64,000 bases of DNA from Andrena cerasifolii (taxonomy: Eukaryota > Arthropoda > Insecta > Hymenoptera > Andrenidae), in NCBI RefSeq assembly GCF_050908995.1, contig NC_135124.1, positions 992,001-1,056,000 on the forward strand. The letters run 5' to 3'. Shown one piece after another: positions 21,593 to 32,839 of this stretch. A model generated the notes under the pieces. That model saw only the letters and a list, made by a program, of their open reading frames with translations. It did no database searches and was not told the origin of the DNA. The first letter of the stretch is position 1. Every line of letters begins with the position of its first letter. Position numbers and translations under genes: made by a program.

Positions 21593-22025
21593 GAAATTTA
21601 CATGATAGCTTAAATTCAAGGTTAACGTATTAAGACGTTGTATCGGGAATTGAGATAGGTTCTGCTGGGCCACGAGCAAATCTGGGACGCAATACTTTAA
21701 TGACATTTCCATTCGTAATTTACATAATAGCTATAATAACTTATTTTCAGTCTTACAATTAGAACTGCTTTTCTTCTGTATAATGTAGCGTTATAATGAA
21801 AATAAAAAATGTTTAATATATTCATCGTTTATGGATATATGAAAAAACTCTTCAGACAAAAGTTGTAGTATATAAGGAGGCCAATATAATGGGAGGAATT
21901 TTTTTTCAAGGTCAGTGTTTCGAGTTTTCAAGGTCACGGACGTTTTGTTGTGTTAACAATCATATATGCTGTGTATGTATTCTTAAATAGAAAAAAATGC
22001 AAATTCAACGATATATCATAATATA
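21593..22025. other. AT-rich spacer
   Basis: No coding frame, repeat or structured element recognised. Confidence 0.4.
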
Positions 22026-22318
22026 CAGGGTGTCCCACTAAGGAGTGGACAGCGCGATATCTCTTAAAGTATTGTCGATAAAAATATTAAAAAAATAGGG
22101 AATTGCATGGTTCGAGGGGGCCCATTTATTAGCGCGAACGAATTTTGTTTTCGATTATTATTTTAAAAGATACGATGGTCAAGTTCGGTTTTTCAAATGG
22201 AACTATTTTTTTTGAAGACCTGAGTTGATAGTGCGTTCCAAGACAAATTCAATAAGCTTTAATGTATACACTTTATTTCCACTGGTTTTTAAGATATTGC
22301 GCTTGCAAATTTACTGAT
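22026..22318 (+). mobile_element. Truncated MITE arm (CAGGGTGTCCC family)
   Basis: Starts with CAGGGTGTCCCACTAAGG after TATA and matches the left arm of the complete copies for ~290 bp. It then stops inside the arm at TTACTGATT. No right end is present. Confidence 0.88.
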
Positions 22319-22439
22319 TAGATCATATCTGACTTATATGGGCCTGCAAAAATCAAGTCGTGTCGGTTGCTGCGGTATAAATTTTTTTTTGTAGTCAACC
22401 ATTCAAATATGCTTCTTTTCATCGCTACAAATGGTAAGT

Positions 22440-22815
22440 ACATACTCCATTTCATGGCAAACCGCTTTAACGTGCTAGTTTTCGCAACGAAAGACGAAAC
22501 ATGCTATTTTTCGTGACAAACCGCTTAAACGTGCTAGTTTTCGCAGCGAAAACCGAAACGTGATAGGTTTCGTGGCAAACCGTTCAAACGTGCTAGTTTT
22601 CGCAGCGAAAGACGAAACGTGATAGTTTTCGTGGCAAACTGCTCAAACGTGTTAGTTTTCGCAGCGAAAGATGAAACATGCTATTTTTCGTGGCAAACCG
22701 CTCAAACGTGCTAGTTTTCGCAGCGAAAACCGAAACGTGATAGTTTTCGTGAAAATGAAGGCACTTTTCGTGCTTACCTCGTACTTTTCGTAAGAAAATT
22801 GAAACGTGCCACTTT
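22440..22815. repeat. ~60 bp minisatellite of alternating ~30 bp half-units
   Basis: About five copies of a dimer: one half reads AAACGTGCTAGTTTTCGCAG, the other AAACGTGATAGTTTTCGTGG. Copies differ by single substitutions. The last copies decay into TTTTCGTG-rich sequence. Minus-strand frames through it are artefacts of the repeat. Confidence 0.9.
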
Positions 22816-22915
22816 TCGTAACGCACGTCGAAGTAATGTATGCGTGCATCATGTATGAAGTATGTATGTAATCCAATGCACGAAATATGCTACAACATAT
22901 AATTAAACTGTTCAA

Positions 22916-23773
22916 ATGCTATTAAAATAAAATTATTTTATTTCTTGTGATTTCATACGCTCGTTCAGAAATACACCCCATCCTCATTCAAACGGATTGG
23001 TACTGCGTCCTTGCATTAATCAAATAATAAAATTTGTACGTTTATTTATGTTCAAGATTAGCCTTATTCAAGGTCGCGTGAGACCTTGAATCGGAACGTC
23101 GGTTACCTGCTAACCGCAATGTTTACGGCCTTTCGGGCATACCATGGACATACGTTGTTGCCAAGCTAGAGCACGTAGCCCAAACGTGTCGTCGCGGATT
23201 GGCTTCTCTAATCACGCGAGAAATTAGTTGGCCAATAAGGCACCTCACACGTCATTCAGGAATGCGGAAGAAGATCGCTCCGTTCCAATGGAACGGAACA
23301 GTGTCCAGAGATAAAAGTTCACGACCAGAGGAAGACCTCCTTTTGTCTATCTCTCCGTGAGGAGAAATAAAGTTTGCTTTTCCTCAGACGAGATGAAATA
23401 AAAGTGATTTAATAAAACCCTCTTGATTGCCTCAGAACGTGTCCGCGAACCGGCAAGTAAATAAGTAACAATTGTCGTGCCGACTCATCGAAGACGGTCG
23501 CAACAGTTTAAACTGTTTATTGTTTAAAAATTATTCGTTTATTTAGCCATTAACAGGCAACACCTTTTATTAAGGGGTTACGCCACTCTGAGACGCTCGA
23601 AACAACTGTAACGTCCTATGCGGATCCGAACCGATAATTACCGACCGCCGGTAAAGTAAACCGATCTTCATTATCGCGAAATCGTCGTACGTTACCATAC
23701 AAAATTATTGTAAATACTTTTATACATGAATTATAATTAATTAATGATTCAAACAAATACTAAAGAAACAAAT
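22916..23773. other. LTR-like debris, unassigned
   Basis: 23060-23510 looks like LTR sequence: GC-richer, AATAAAG (about 23367) and AATAAAA signals, and GGTCGCAACA near its end. No partner copy or target duplication was found, so this is only suggestive. Confidence 0.3.
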
Positions 23774-24476
23774 GTTATAGAGATGTTAGGAATAATTTAA
23801 TGTAAATACTGACAAAAGCGCAAGATAAAATATAATGTATTAAACGAGTAAAAAGCAAAATAACAAATAGCGACTCACTGCGCATGCGCCAGCCATCAAA
23901 TTTCGAGTATAAAAGGAGGCGCACGATGCGCAACGCGGGCATTCCAAAGCATTCTTAACTGGCGAATACTTAAACCTAGAGGCAGCTTAAGTTTCAACCA
24001 GTAAGATTCAGCTCGCTCCGGAGATGGTAGCGGCCGACGTTCTTGGTAAAAGCAAGGTCTCGAAGAGCATAGAATAAACACTCTGTCAAAAGAAACGAGC
24101 TCGCTCCGGAGACGGTAGCGGCCGTTCTTACTACAGACATTGCCAAGAGTCATCGAGCTCGCTCCGGAAACGGTAGCCGCCGAACTCTGCAATATACACA
24201 TATACTTTAATAAATATTCACGTAGCATTAATTAGCATAAATATAAAAAACTATAGAAAACCCAAAAACAGAATATATAATCGTAGACTGTAAGCAATAT
24301 TAAATAATTGTTATTAGAATAAGTATTGTCAAATAAAGTCATTGTTAAGTTTAAGTCGTGGATTTTAATCCTTAGTTGTAATAACGAACCCCCACCTATC
24401 CTATACTGAGGGGACGCCGCTCTCCTCTCGAGGACCTACTAGCTTCATTTGTTCTCGGACAGCCGAATGTTACACA
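23774..24476 (+). other. Possible solo LTR with TATA box and triple GC motif
   Basis: TATAAAA at 23908-23914 is followed by three copies of a ~26 bp motif beginning GCTCGCTCCGGAGACGGTAG (starts 24011, 24099 and 24157). Downstream are AATAAATATTC and AATAAAGTCATTG signals. Ends TGTTAT...ACAACA would fit an LTR, but no clear duplication flanks them. Confidence 0.4.
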
Positions 24477-24679
24477 ACACTAAACTAGACGAATTTTATT
24501 CATTAATAAAATATCTACAATGTAGCATACGGATTCGAGAAGAAAAAGTTTATTGTACAAATGAGAGCAAGGTGAATATCACTATTCATTCTTTACCTAA
24601 CAAGGCAAATTTAAAACATTTATTATATATGAATGGGTTATCACATGAAAAAAATGATATGCTCGAACTTCATTCGGAC

Positions 24680-25400
24680 CGCTTGTTTCTTTCCAAGCCA
24701 CCCGATTTCTTACGGCCCGATCGCTTACTTTCCAAACCGCCCAAAATTTAATTCGCTTGGGTCTATCCAATTCGCCCGGTTTCTTTCGGACCGCTTGGTA
24801 AAATTCAAGTACTTGGTTCTATCCGAGCCGCTCGGTTCTTTCGGGTACCCGGCTCGGCTTGCTTTTTCCTTGAACAGCTCAAGTGAGATACTTCGATTTA
24901 AGGTCTGTGAAGTTGGCACCCCCAAATTCGAATTTAAAAAAAAAAACTCGACAGCATTCGTTTGTCCATCGTTTGCCCACGTTTGCCCAACAAAAATTTT
25001 CGTTTACCCACCCTTCAAAAAAAGTTATGAACAAATTAAAAAATTCCGCGTTAAAATTCGATTTTTTTCAAAAATATTATCAAAATCGTTCTTTCAACGA
25101 TGCAGTCCGTTAGTTTAGATGTAGAAGAGATTTGCCCATCCAATAATTTCGTATTTTCACCCTCCAGAATCGAATTAGAAAATAAATATCGCGAAAGGAA
25201 AGATACGGGTGACGCGATCGCGTTAAAGTTCGATTTTTTTCAAATATTTTATCAAAATCGTTCTTTCAACGACGCAGTCCGTTAGTTTAGATGTAGAAGA
25301 GATTTGCCCACCCAGTAATTTCGTATGCCCACCCTCCAGAATCGAATTAAAAAATAAACATAGCCAAGATGTGCGATACTCGTTAAAGCGACCAAGTATA
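24680..25400. repeat. Degenerate repeats and a ~172 bp tandem duplication
   Basis: 24680-24870 holds loosely repeated CGCCCGGTTTCTTTCGGACCG-like stretches. 25048-25220 and 25221-25385 are tandem copies marked by ATTCGATTTTTTTCAAA, CGTTCTTTCAACGA and GATTTGCCCA. A third partial start is at about 25384. The short frames here are noncoding in my view. Confidence 0.75.
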
Positions 25401-25480
25401 AGTTCGATTTTTTATTAATTAAATTAAGCGATGAGAGGCTACGGAAAAGACAAAGCATGATACTTTGTCTCGCTTCGAAA

Positions 25481-26045
25481 GTGAAGTTAGGAAAGATGTC
25501 GAGGAAACAATACTAATTTGCGTATCAATATCTTTTTATTTATTTGTAGAATGATGTAATATTTTCAACTACGAAAGATAGCGATATCAGAGAGTAAAGG
25601 AAGGAAAGATGTATCAATTTATTCGACGGGAATTCATGCGACGACCGCACATACTTTATTCGTATATATTGTATATTCCACGTAGCAGAACGTTTTTATT
25701 AACTACACTAAATTAAATGGCAATAATATGGACACTGGCAGTAATTGGGACATCTAATACATCTTTACAAATATCTTTTGTTGCTGTATACAGTTTAGCA
25801 GTTTATTTAAACCTTATTGTTCTAATTAAGTAATTGTATTAATTATTTATATCACATATTTTCATCAATCATCAACAGAGGTTGTTTGTGGAATCTAAGT
25901 ACTGCATTCTTAATATTTCTGGGTCTGTAACACATTTTGTAATGGAAATGCTTAATAGTTGTATTATAAGCGTACAAAATTTTACCAGAGATTCATAAGA
26001 TGCCAAATATTACCTGAAATATGGTATGCAAATAATTTGCAACGT
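25481..26045 (-). pseudogene. Relic of the 12 kb element's spliced gene
   Basis: Two blocks match the 12 kb insertion: 25481-25562 with 37210-37285, and 25915-26026 with 38353-38462. The second block keeps, on the minus strand, the donor after ACCATATTTCAG and the acceptor TGTGTTACAG around a ~100 bp intron. It appears to be a deleted, diverged copy of the same family. Confidence 0.55.
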
Positions 26046-26693
26046 AGATCCGCATCTGTCTTTTTATGTGGCTGCCTTCTGTCTGTATAAGTCGTGACCT
26101 CACGGCCTACCTTATAGCAAAATTTCTTTCGGTGATCCCATCGAATCAAGCATGGTCTTCAACTTCCTTACTGTGGGTGCGTTCCGAATCACGCATACTG
26201 CGCATGAAGTGCAGAGACAACCGTTCCGTTTTAGTTACTGCGCGCAGTGGTGGTGCAGAGAATTCCCTAGAATCCTTTCACTTCCGGTGCAGCGAGCATG
26301 CAGCAAACGCAGAAATTCCGAGGTGAAGCAGTCACTGCGCGCATGCGTATTTATTTCTGTAATTCAAATTTGCAAGCAAAACATGTGTGGAAACCTACCG
26401 CATAGCACACGTGACGGCTTTAGAAAAATTCATTTATTTATTTGTAAAATGGTGCTCGTACAATTGCAAATAACTGTGGGAGACGAAGTATTGAATATCT
26501 TGGCGGAAGAAGAAGTAGTAGCAAAAACAGAGAAAGACCAAAATGTTCTATTACAATTAATAGAAAATGCCAGACAGAATCCTGTGGAGCCTGGAAATAA
26601 TATTGGAAAAAATTAGGTTTGTTTGATTTTTTCTTAAAAACTGTTCAATATATTTGATCTCTGCAATTACAATATATTTACATAATATTTTAG

Positions 26694-27290
26694 ATACAAT
26701 TCAAACGTCATTTGTATGGCCAGACAAGGCAGCACTATTATTAATTGAATTATATCGAGAAAGGGAGATGGAATTTGTCTGTAGTGCGAAGCGCCACACT
26801 GATTTGTGGAATGAAATTGCCCAAGTTTTAGAAGATACAGACCCACAATATACCGTAAGTGGTGTGCAGTGTTCAAACAAGTGGTGTGGACTAAAGCGAA
26901 CGTATAAACTTATTATTGATAAAAATAAAGAAAGTGGAAGTTACAGGTCGACGTGGGGATTGTTTTCAGTAAGTATACATTTTATATGTATATTACACAT
27001 ATTTAATACTAATGTTTTATGCTTCTGCATATATATGAATAACGAGAGAAAGAAATATTTGTTAGTAAATTTCCACTTATATTGTAATGGTATAAATGTG
27101 GAAGTGAGGAGAAATTTTTAGACTCAATGCATGTCAGTGCAAAGCATTACATAAAATAATAATCTGTTCTTATATGATTAGGCAATGGATTCACTTTTGA
27201 GGAAAAAAGCTTCTATAAATCCAATTGCTGAGGCTTCAAGCGACGGACCAGCACCTCCCACACCCTCAACCTCAAGAGCTGCAAAGAATG
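26694..27290 (+). CDS. Myb/SANT-like DNA-binding protein, two exons (partial)
   Basis: Exon 26694-26968 (acceptor ATATTTTAG, donor GTAAGT) and exon 27182-27290 (acceptor TGATTAG, donor GTAAGT) join in frame. The product has a trihelix Myb/SANT-like domain of the sort found in PIF/Harbinger accessory proteins: FVWPDKAALLLIELY at the first helix, TDLWNEIAQVLE at the second, NKWCGLKRTYK at the third. A Pro/Ser-rich tail follows. Upstream, 26450-26616 could be part of an earlier exon but ends in a stop before its donor. The downstream exon was not found, and a MITE occupies the next intron. It may be a host gene fragment or a transposon's second gene. Confidence 0.55.
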
Positions 27291-27485
27291 GTAAGTACAC
27301 TTACAACTTATAATAATTAAACGCAGAGAAAAGGAGCACCGAGGCAGGCAAGCGATGTGGTGGGAGAATACCCCTGACGAAGCTCACCGGCCAATAAATC
27401 TGAACACGACTTTAGTTCATATTGTATGTGTTAATAATGTATACGATTTGATTTTAAATATTATTTTTGGCTTAGTTTTATTATA

Positions 27486-27856
27486 CAGGGTGTCCCACTA
27501 AGGAGTGGACAGCGCGATATCTCTTAAAGTATTGTCGATAAAAATATAAAAAAAATAGGGAATTGCATGGTTCGAGGGGGCCCATTTATTAGCGCGAACG
27601 AATTTTGTTTTCGATTATTATTTTAAAAGATACGATGGTCAAGTTCGGTTTTTCAAATGGAACTATTTTTTTTGAAGACCTGAGTTGATAGTGCGTTCCA
27701 AGACAAATTCAATAAGCTTTAATGTATACACTTTATTTCCACTGGTTTTTAAGATATTGCGCTTGCAAAATTACTGATTTTCACTGGAAGAAAACCCTCT
27801 GGAATAGGAGGGTTTTAAGAGATATCGCGCTGTCCATTCCTTAGTGGGACACCCTG
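27486..27856 (+). mobile_element. Complete MITE (CAGGGTGTCCC family), 371 bp
   Basis: CAGGGTGTCCCACTAAGG at 27486 and its inverse ending 27856 are flanked by TATA on both sides. The right arm is only ~45 bp, so the copy is asymmetric. It sits ~90 bp before the proposed first exon of the piggyBac-derived gene. Confidence 0.92.
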
Positions 27857-27944
27857 TATAATAATACAGTTAGTTTTATATAAAATTCTGTGGGACAAAC
27901 AGTTTTAAAACACAGAACGAATCAGCTAAAAATCAATTCTTGAA

Positions 27945-29951
27945 ATGGCATCCACATCAAAGTAAGTAATTTTATTTCTTCATATGTTTTATTTCATTCA
28001 ATAGAAAAGAATATGCATATTGTTTACAGTTATATTTATTTTACATAGTCTTCTAAACCGATTTTATATTTCTAATTTACATCTAATATTTCCCAGAACT
28101 AGATAAAAAATAGATATAAGAGCCCTCTTTGACGACACTGAAAGTGAGCCTGAGGAATTGGATGAAGAGGTTCCATCCGACAGTGAGGAAGAATGTATAG
28201 AATATTGCGACACAAATAGCAATACGGAACAGGATGCATCGGATGAGGACGTAACACCTGACGACAGCATGGTGCATGTGGAAGGAGAACAAATAGAAAA
28301 TTATTATATTGGAAAAGGAGGAAAAAAATTACTCGAAGTGGCACCTACTCAATTGGGCAAACGGCGTAAAGGTAACACTATGCGACCAACGCGCAATATA
28401 TCAGAAATTGATAATAGATTTAAGTGGAAGAAAACTCCTTACCCCACTAATTCTAAAATAAGAATTCGAAATATTACACACTTTAAACCTGGGTTGGCTC
28501 CTTGTGCTGCAAACATCTCAGACGAATGGAGTGCATTTGAGAAAATGTTCGATAGTAGTATGATTGAAGAAATTGTAAATTATACAAATATTTATATCAA
28601 TCGAAAAGCCACTACTACACACTACTCACGAGACAGAGATTGTAAAGTAACATCAATAAGCGAAATTCTTGCCCTACTTGGAGCGTTATTCCTAATTGGT
28701 TTAAAACACAGTAATCGCGCAAATGTTTTAGAACTCTGGAATTCTGACGGTAGCGGAATAATAGCATTGCGAGCTGTTACGAGCTATAAACGGTTTTTAT
28801 TTTTGTTGCGAAGTTTGCGGTTTGATAATTCGGAGACGAGATCGGAACGAAAGAAAACAGATAAGCTTGCAGCTGTACGTTCCGTGTTAGACCAATTTAT
28901 TGTAAATTGCAAAAAAAATTATATTCTGGGCGAGTTTATAAGTATCGACAAAATGTTACATTCATTTAGAGGCCGTTGCAACTTTATACAGTATATTCCG
29001 ATGAAACCCGCGAAGTATGGACTAAAGATAATGGCGTGTTGCGACGTTAAAACATATTATACGGAAAATTTGGAGCTGTATTGTGGGCAACAAATGGAGG
29101 GTCCTTATAGAATTTCAAATTCCGCAATAAATGTTGTGAAAAGATTGACACAACATCTTCAAAATAAAAATAGAAATTTAACTGTGGCTAACTGGTACAC
29201 CAGTTATGCATTACCATCTGATTTACTGAGAAAAAATATCACCATGATAGGCACAGTACGTAAAAATAAATCTGAAATTCCAAATGAATTTTTAGCGCAT
29301 AAAGAAAGTAAAGTGGGAAATACTACTTTTGGATTTCAAAAAGATATGATGCTGGTTTCATACGTTCCTCGCAAAAATAAAGTCGTCCTTTTGTTGTCCA
29401 CGAAGCATCAATCGCCAGACATTGATGATCGCCAGACATTGAAGACAAGTAAACCGCAAGTTATATTAGATTATAACGAAACGAAAGGAGCTGTAGATTC
29501 GGTCGACCGAATGTGTTCAATGTATTCACTATCGCGAAATTCAAGAAGGTGGCCACTTGCAGTATTCTTTATATTACTCAATATAGCAGGTATAAACGCA
29601 CAAGTTTTATACAGTTTAAAAAATAACGATAACGAAGTCAGGAGAAGGTTATTTTTAAAAAATATGTCATTTAGTCTTATGAAAGAACACTATGCTGCAA
29701 GAGCAAGTATCTATTCATTGTCAGTAGATGTAATATCATATCTAAAACGCTATCGTGATTCCGGGAGCGAAGACATAAATCTTCAACCATCAACATCAAA
29801 ACGAGGACGTTGCAAGACTTGTGTAAATAGTACAACAACAATAAAATGCGGGACATGTAATCATTTTGTATGCAAGAAGCACTCTAAAACCAAAATAATA
29901 TGTTTTCCATGCTTAGAAGATACAGAAAGAGATTCTGCATCACCGAAATAA
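27945..29951 (+). CDS. piggyBac-derived transposase-like gene, one catalytic Asp lost
   Basis: The long open frame runs from 28107 to 29951. A first exon with ATG 27945-27961 can splice (donor GTAAGT 27962, acceptor CCCAG 28096) into this frame; one TAA (28104) is the only interruption. Otherwise the first in-frame ATG is 28269. An acidic N-terminus is followed by the piggyBac core. The first Asp is kept in FISIDKMLHSFRGR (codon 28947). The second catalytic position is Ala in TVANWYTS (GCT, 29187-29189), where the family has Asp. The third Asp is kept in GAVDSVDRM (29496). A Cys-rich C-terminus (CKTC...CGTC...CKKH...CFPC) is complete. An open frame with a dead active site suggests a domesticated gene or a recently inactivated copy. 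Confidence 0.75.
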
Positions 29952-30283
29952 AATATAAGAGTTAATGCTAACAATTTGCAGGAAAACATATGTAACACGA
30001 GTGGATATCCTCTTCTAATTAGATACTGAAACGCGTAGGGATACTTCATGAATAAACTGTGGCTTTTTGTTCTAAATTAAACCCCGTTTATTGTGTATAC
30101 GTTAACGCCCGCCGACAAATTAATTTCATTCGGTTCATATATAAGCAATGTACGAACTTGTAGTATCTTTATATTATATAACATGTATTTTATATTTGCG
30201 AATAAATGTTTTGTAATAATATGATAGGCAAATCAAAATACAGCCATATGTATACTTCGTGTACGACATACTTTCGTTTTCAT
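29952..30283. other. 3' flank of the piggyBac-derived gene
   Basis: AT-rich sequence with AATAAACTGTGG (about 30050) and AATAAATG (about 30200) as possible polyadenylation signals. No clear inverted piggyBac ends were recognised. Confidence 0.45.
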
Positions 30284-31095
30284 TCAATCAGAGACACTTT
30301 CAAACTGAATTTGAACCTGCCAAGTACGTAGCATGATGCGAAAATATCCGCTGGAAAAATACATACGAGTGCTGGATAGAATACATCACGATAAAACGCG
30401 TTTCTCAGCCGAAATAGACCTTCGTGTACACAAAGTTATAAGATTTTCAGCTGTTGCTTTGGTTTTTGGCCGAAGCAATCGAAGGCGGATACCTGGAAAA
30501 CCATTGAGGGGTGGTTTCACCCCCTAAACATGCAAACAGGCCAAACTAAAAAGACACATATATCTTATTTTTCTGTTCTCTAAAACATATCCAAAAATCA
30601 AAGCAATCGGAGGCGGATTCCTGGAAAAACATTGAGGGGTGGTTTCACCCCCTAAACATGCAAACAGGCCAAAATAAAAAAAACACGTATATGTTAATTT
30701 TCGGTCCTCTAAAACTTATCCAAAAATCAAAGCAATCGGAGGCGGATACTTGGAAAACCATTGAGGGGTGGTTTCACCCCCTAAACATGCAAACAGGCCA
30801 AAATAAAAAGACACTTATATGTTAATTTTCGGTCCTCTAAAACATATCAAAAATCAAAGCAATCGGACGCGGATAACTGGAACACTTGTGAGTACACGAG
30901 CGCGTTGACCGCAGGATACGCGGCATACTTTCCTTTTCATTCAATCGAAGACACTTCCAAATTGAATTTGAACCTGACAAGTACGTAGCATGATGCAAAA
31001 ATGTTCGCTGAAAACATACATACCGGTGCTGAGTGGAATACACCAGAGTAAAACGGTTTTTTCAGGCAAAATAGATCCCCGTGTACTGAGTACAC
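30284..31095 (+). repeat. 126 bp tandem repeat between direct repeats
   Basis: Three copies of a ~126 bp unit lie at about 30474-30860. Each holds GAGGGGTGGTTTCACCCC, a small palindrome, and AACATGCAAACAGGCC. They are flanked by direct repeats of ~150 bp (about 30284-30432 and 30940-31090) sharing GAACCTG-CAAGTACGTAGCATGATG. The unit probably expanded within one copy of the flanking repeat family. Confidence 0.85.
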
Positions 31096-31160
31096 GGTGC
31101 GCCCGCTCGCGCGACTTCGGTGCGCCCGCTCGCGCGACTTCGGGGGGCGCGCCCGCCGGC
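31096..31160. repeat. GC-rich 23 bp tandem duplication
   Basis: GGTGCGCCCGCTCGCGCGAC is repeated directly, followed by GGGGGGCGCGCCCGCCGGC. It forms the junction between the repeat block and the pogo remnant. Confidence 0.8.
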
Positions 31161-32314
31161 AGGTTAAGAAAAGAAGATTTTTGTATTACATTAAAACGTA
31201 CGCTTGCTATTATAAATGTACCTGGAATATTAACTAATGGATTTCGAGTATGCGGTTTGTATCCTTTAGATGCTAATTCTGTAGACTACAGTCAAATTTG
31301 TAATAAAGAACCAATAATAGTAGATACAAATACAACAGAGCACAAACAGTTTTTAAACTATTTAGAAGAAGAAATAGAACCAGATAAATTAAAAGAATTT
31401 AAAAGACAGCAATCAAACATATGGACTGGTAATATAGAGAATACCAGTCTCTTTAAAGTGTGGTACAAGGTATCTTTGTTAGGCAATAATATTGCAGCGC
31501 AATAAGGACCACAGGTAAATTCAGAAAAATCTACTGCAATGTCTTACATAGAATCAAACACTAGTCAGACTGAAGTCAAAGAGTGTAATGTAGATATAAT
31601 AAATAGTAATACTATATCCATGGCTGTGAAAGATGATATAGTTTTATTTAATGATAGTATACCTATCATTACAGGACTAAGCACTAGTCAAGCTGTGATA
31701 AAAAAATCAACTGTAGATATACTAAATGAAAAGACTTATCCTGCATCAATAAATATAGACGATAACATTATTTTATCAAATTTTAATTATTCAGTAGTCT
31801 ATGCAGAACCAAACAATAATCCGCAAGAAGCAGAATGATGTGTTCAAGACAAATTAGATAATATATTGAATAATAACACAGAGCTCTGTGATGAAAATAA
31901 ACATCCAATTCTACTAAATGAACCATTTCAAGATATTACAGCTTCTTCGAATAAAGAGCCAAATAGTAATATAGAAGCCGGTAATGAATTGCATTCAGAA
32001 TTTCCAGAAGCATTTAAAAGTACTTTGTTTTGGCCGAAAAAGAGTTTTTTAAATAAGGCAAAAAAATCAGAAACAAAAAGAGGCGATACCATCTGTAATA
32101 ACCAGTGGCGAATGGAAGAAATACAAAACTGAAAAAGAGAATCTGAAAAGAAGAGTGGACGAAGAAAAAGAATTAAGGAAACAAATTCGACTACAGAAAC
32201 AAAAAATAAAACAGGAAAAGGATGAAGAGAAGAAGAAGATGAAGCAGAAAATGGCAACAAACCCAAAAAGAGGAAAAAGAAGTACGACAGCTCCAAAGAT
32301 AAACAGAATAAATA
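31160..32314 (+). pseudogene. pogo/Tigger-like transposase, C-terminal part
   Basis: Only the end of the protein remains. NVPGILTNGFRVCGLYPLDANSVDYS is the typical end of a pogo-type DDE domain (its 20-residue limit is split here: VPGILTNGFRVCGLYPLD, then ANSVDYS). A long disordered tail follows, with STLFWPKKSF and, in a shifted frame after about 32090, IPSVITSGEWKKYK and a Lys/Glu-rich end. Two in-frame stops (31503 and 31836) and one frameshift break it. The DNA-binding and catalytic parts are absent, and the upstream junction is the GC-rich repeat at 31096-31160. Confidence 0.7.
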
Positions 32315-32839
32315 AATTATTATATAAATAATAGTGTTACATAATTATATTATTATATAAATTCTTTGTGCAAATATAGAACTAATTTACTTGAAGTTTA
32401 CTTCTCATTTTTCAAATTGAATTAGCGTTAATTAATCACTTCGTAGCAAAAAGGACTGAACATAATAAGGAGTCAATAAGAAAGACCGTCCGTAATCGGG
32501 TCTTACTGTCAATAATAAGGACCAGTTATCTGGTCACAGTCAATAGGACTGACAGTTATTGGGTCATGTTTGTGGCAGTTATACGGACACGACGATTTTT
32601 TAAGTGACAGTTTTAGGGACATTGCACTTCCTTATACATTTTCAATTAATTAGTAAATAACACATATTATTTATTATATGAAAAAATTTTCTTAGATAAA
32701 ACAGATATTAGGTATTCTTATGCTGCAAATTGGAATGACTTTGAGGTTAAATAACTTCTGAAATAATTAACGAAAGTTACGGGACGAGCTTAAGGTGGCA
32801 GTAATTGAGACATCTACCCTACTCATTCAGGTCTGGACC
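32315..32839. other. Noncoding 3' sequence with short repeated motifs
   Basis: Motifs such as GGACCAGTTATCTGGTCACAG, GACTGACAGTTATTGGGTCA and GACAGTTTTAGGGACATT recur at 32480-32630. GGCAGTAATTGAGACATCTA (about 32793) echoes GGCAGTAATTGGGACATCTA at about 25738. These may be transposon ends, but I could not pair them as inverted repeats. Confidence 0.4.

Noticed and set aside
25738..32815. Single transposon bounded by GGCAGTAATTG at 25738 and 32793
   Set aside because: The two motifs are in the same orientation, not inverted, and the interval holds several unrelated elements.
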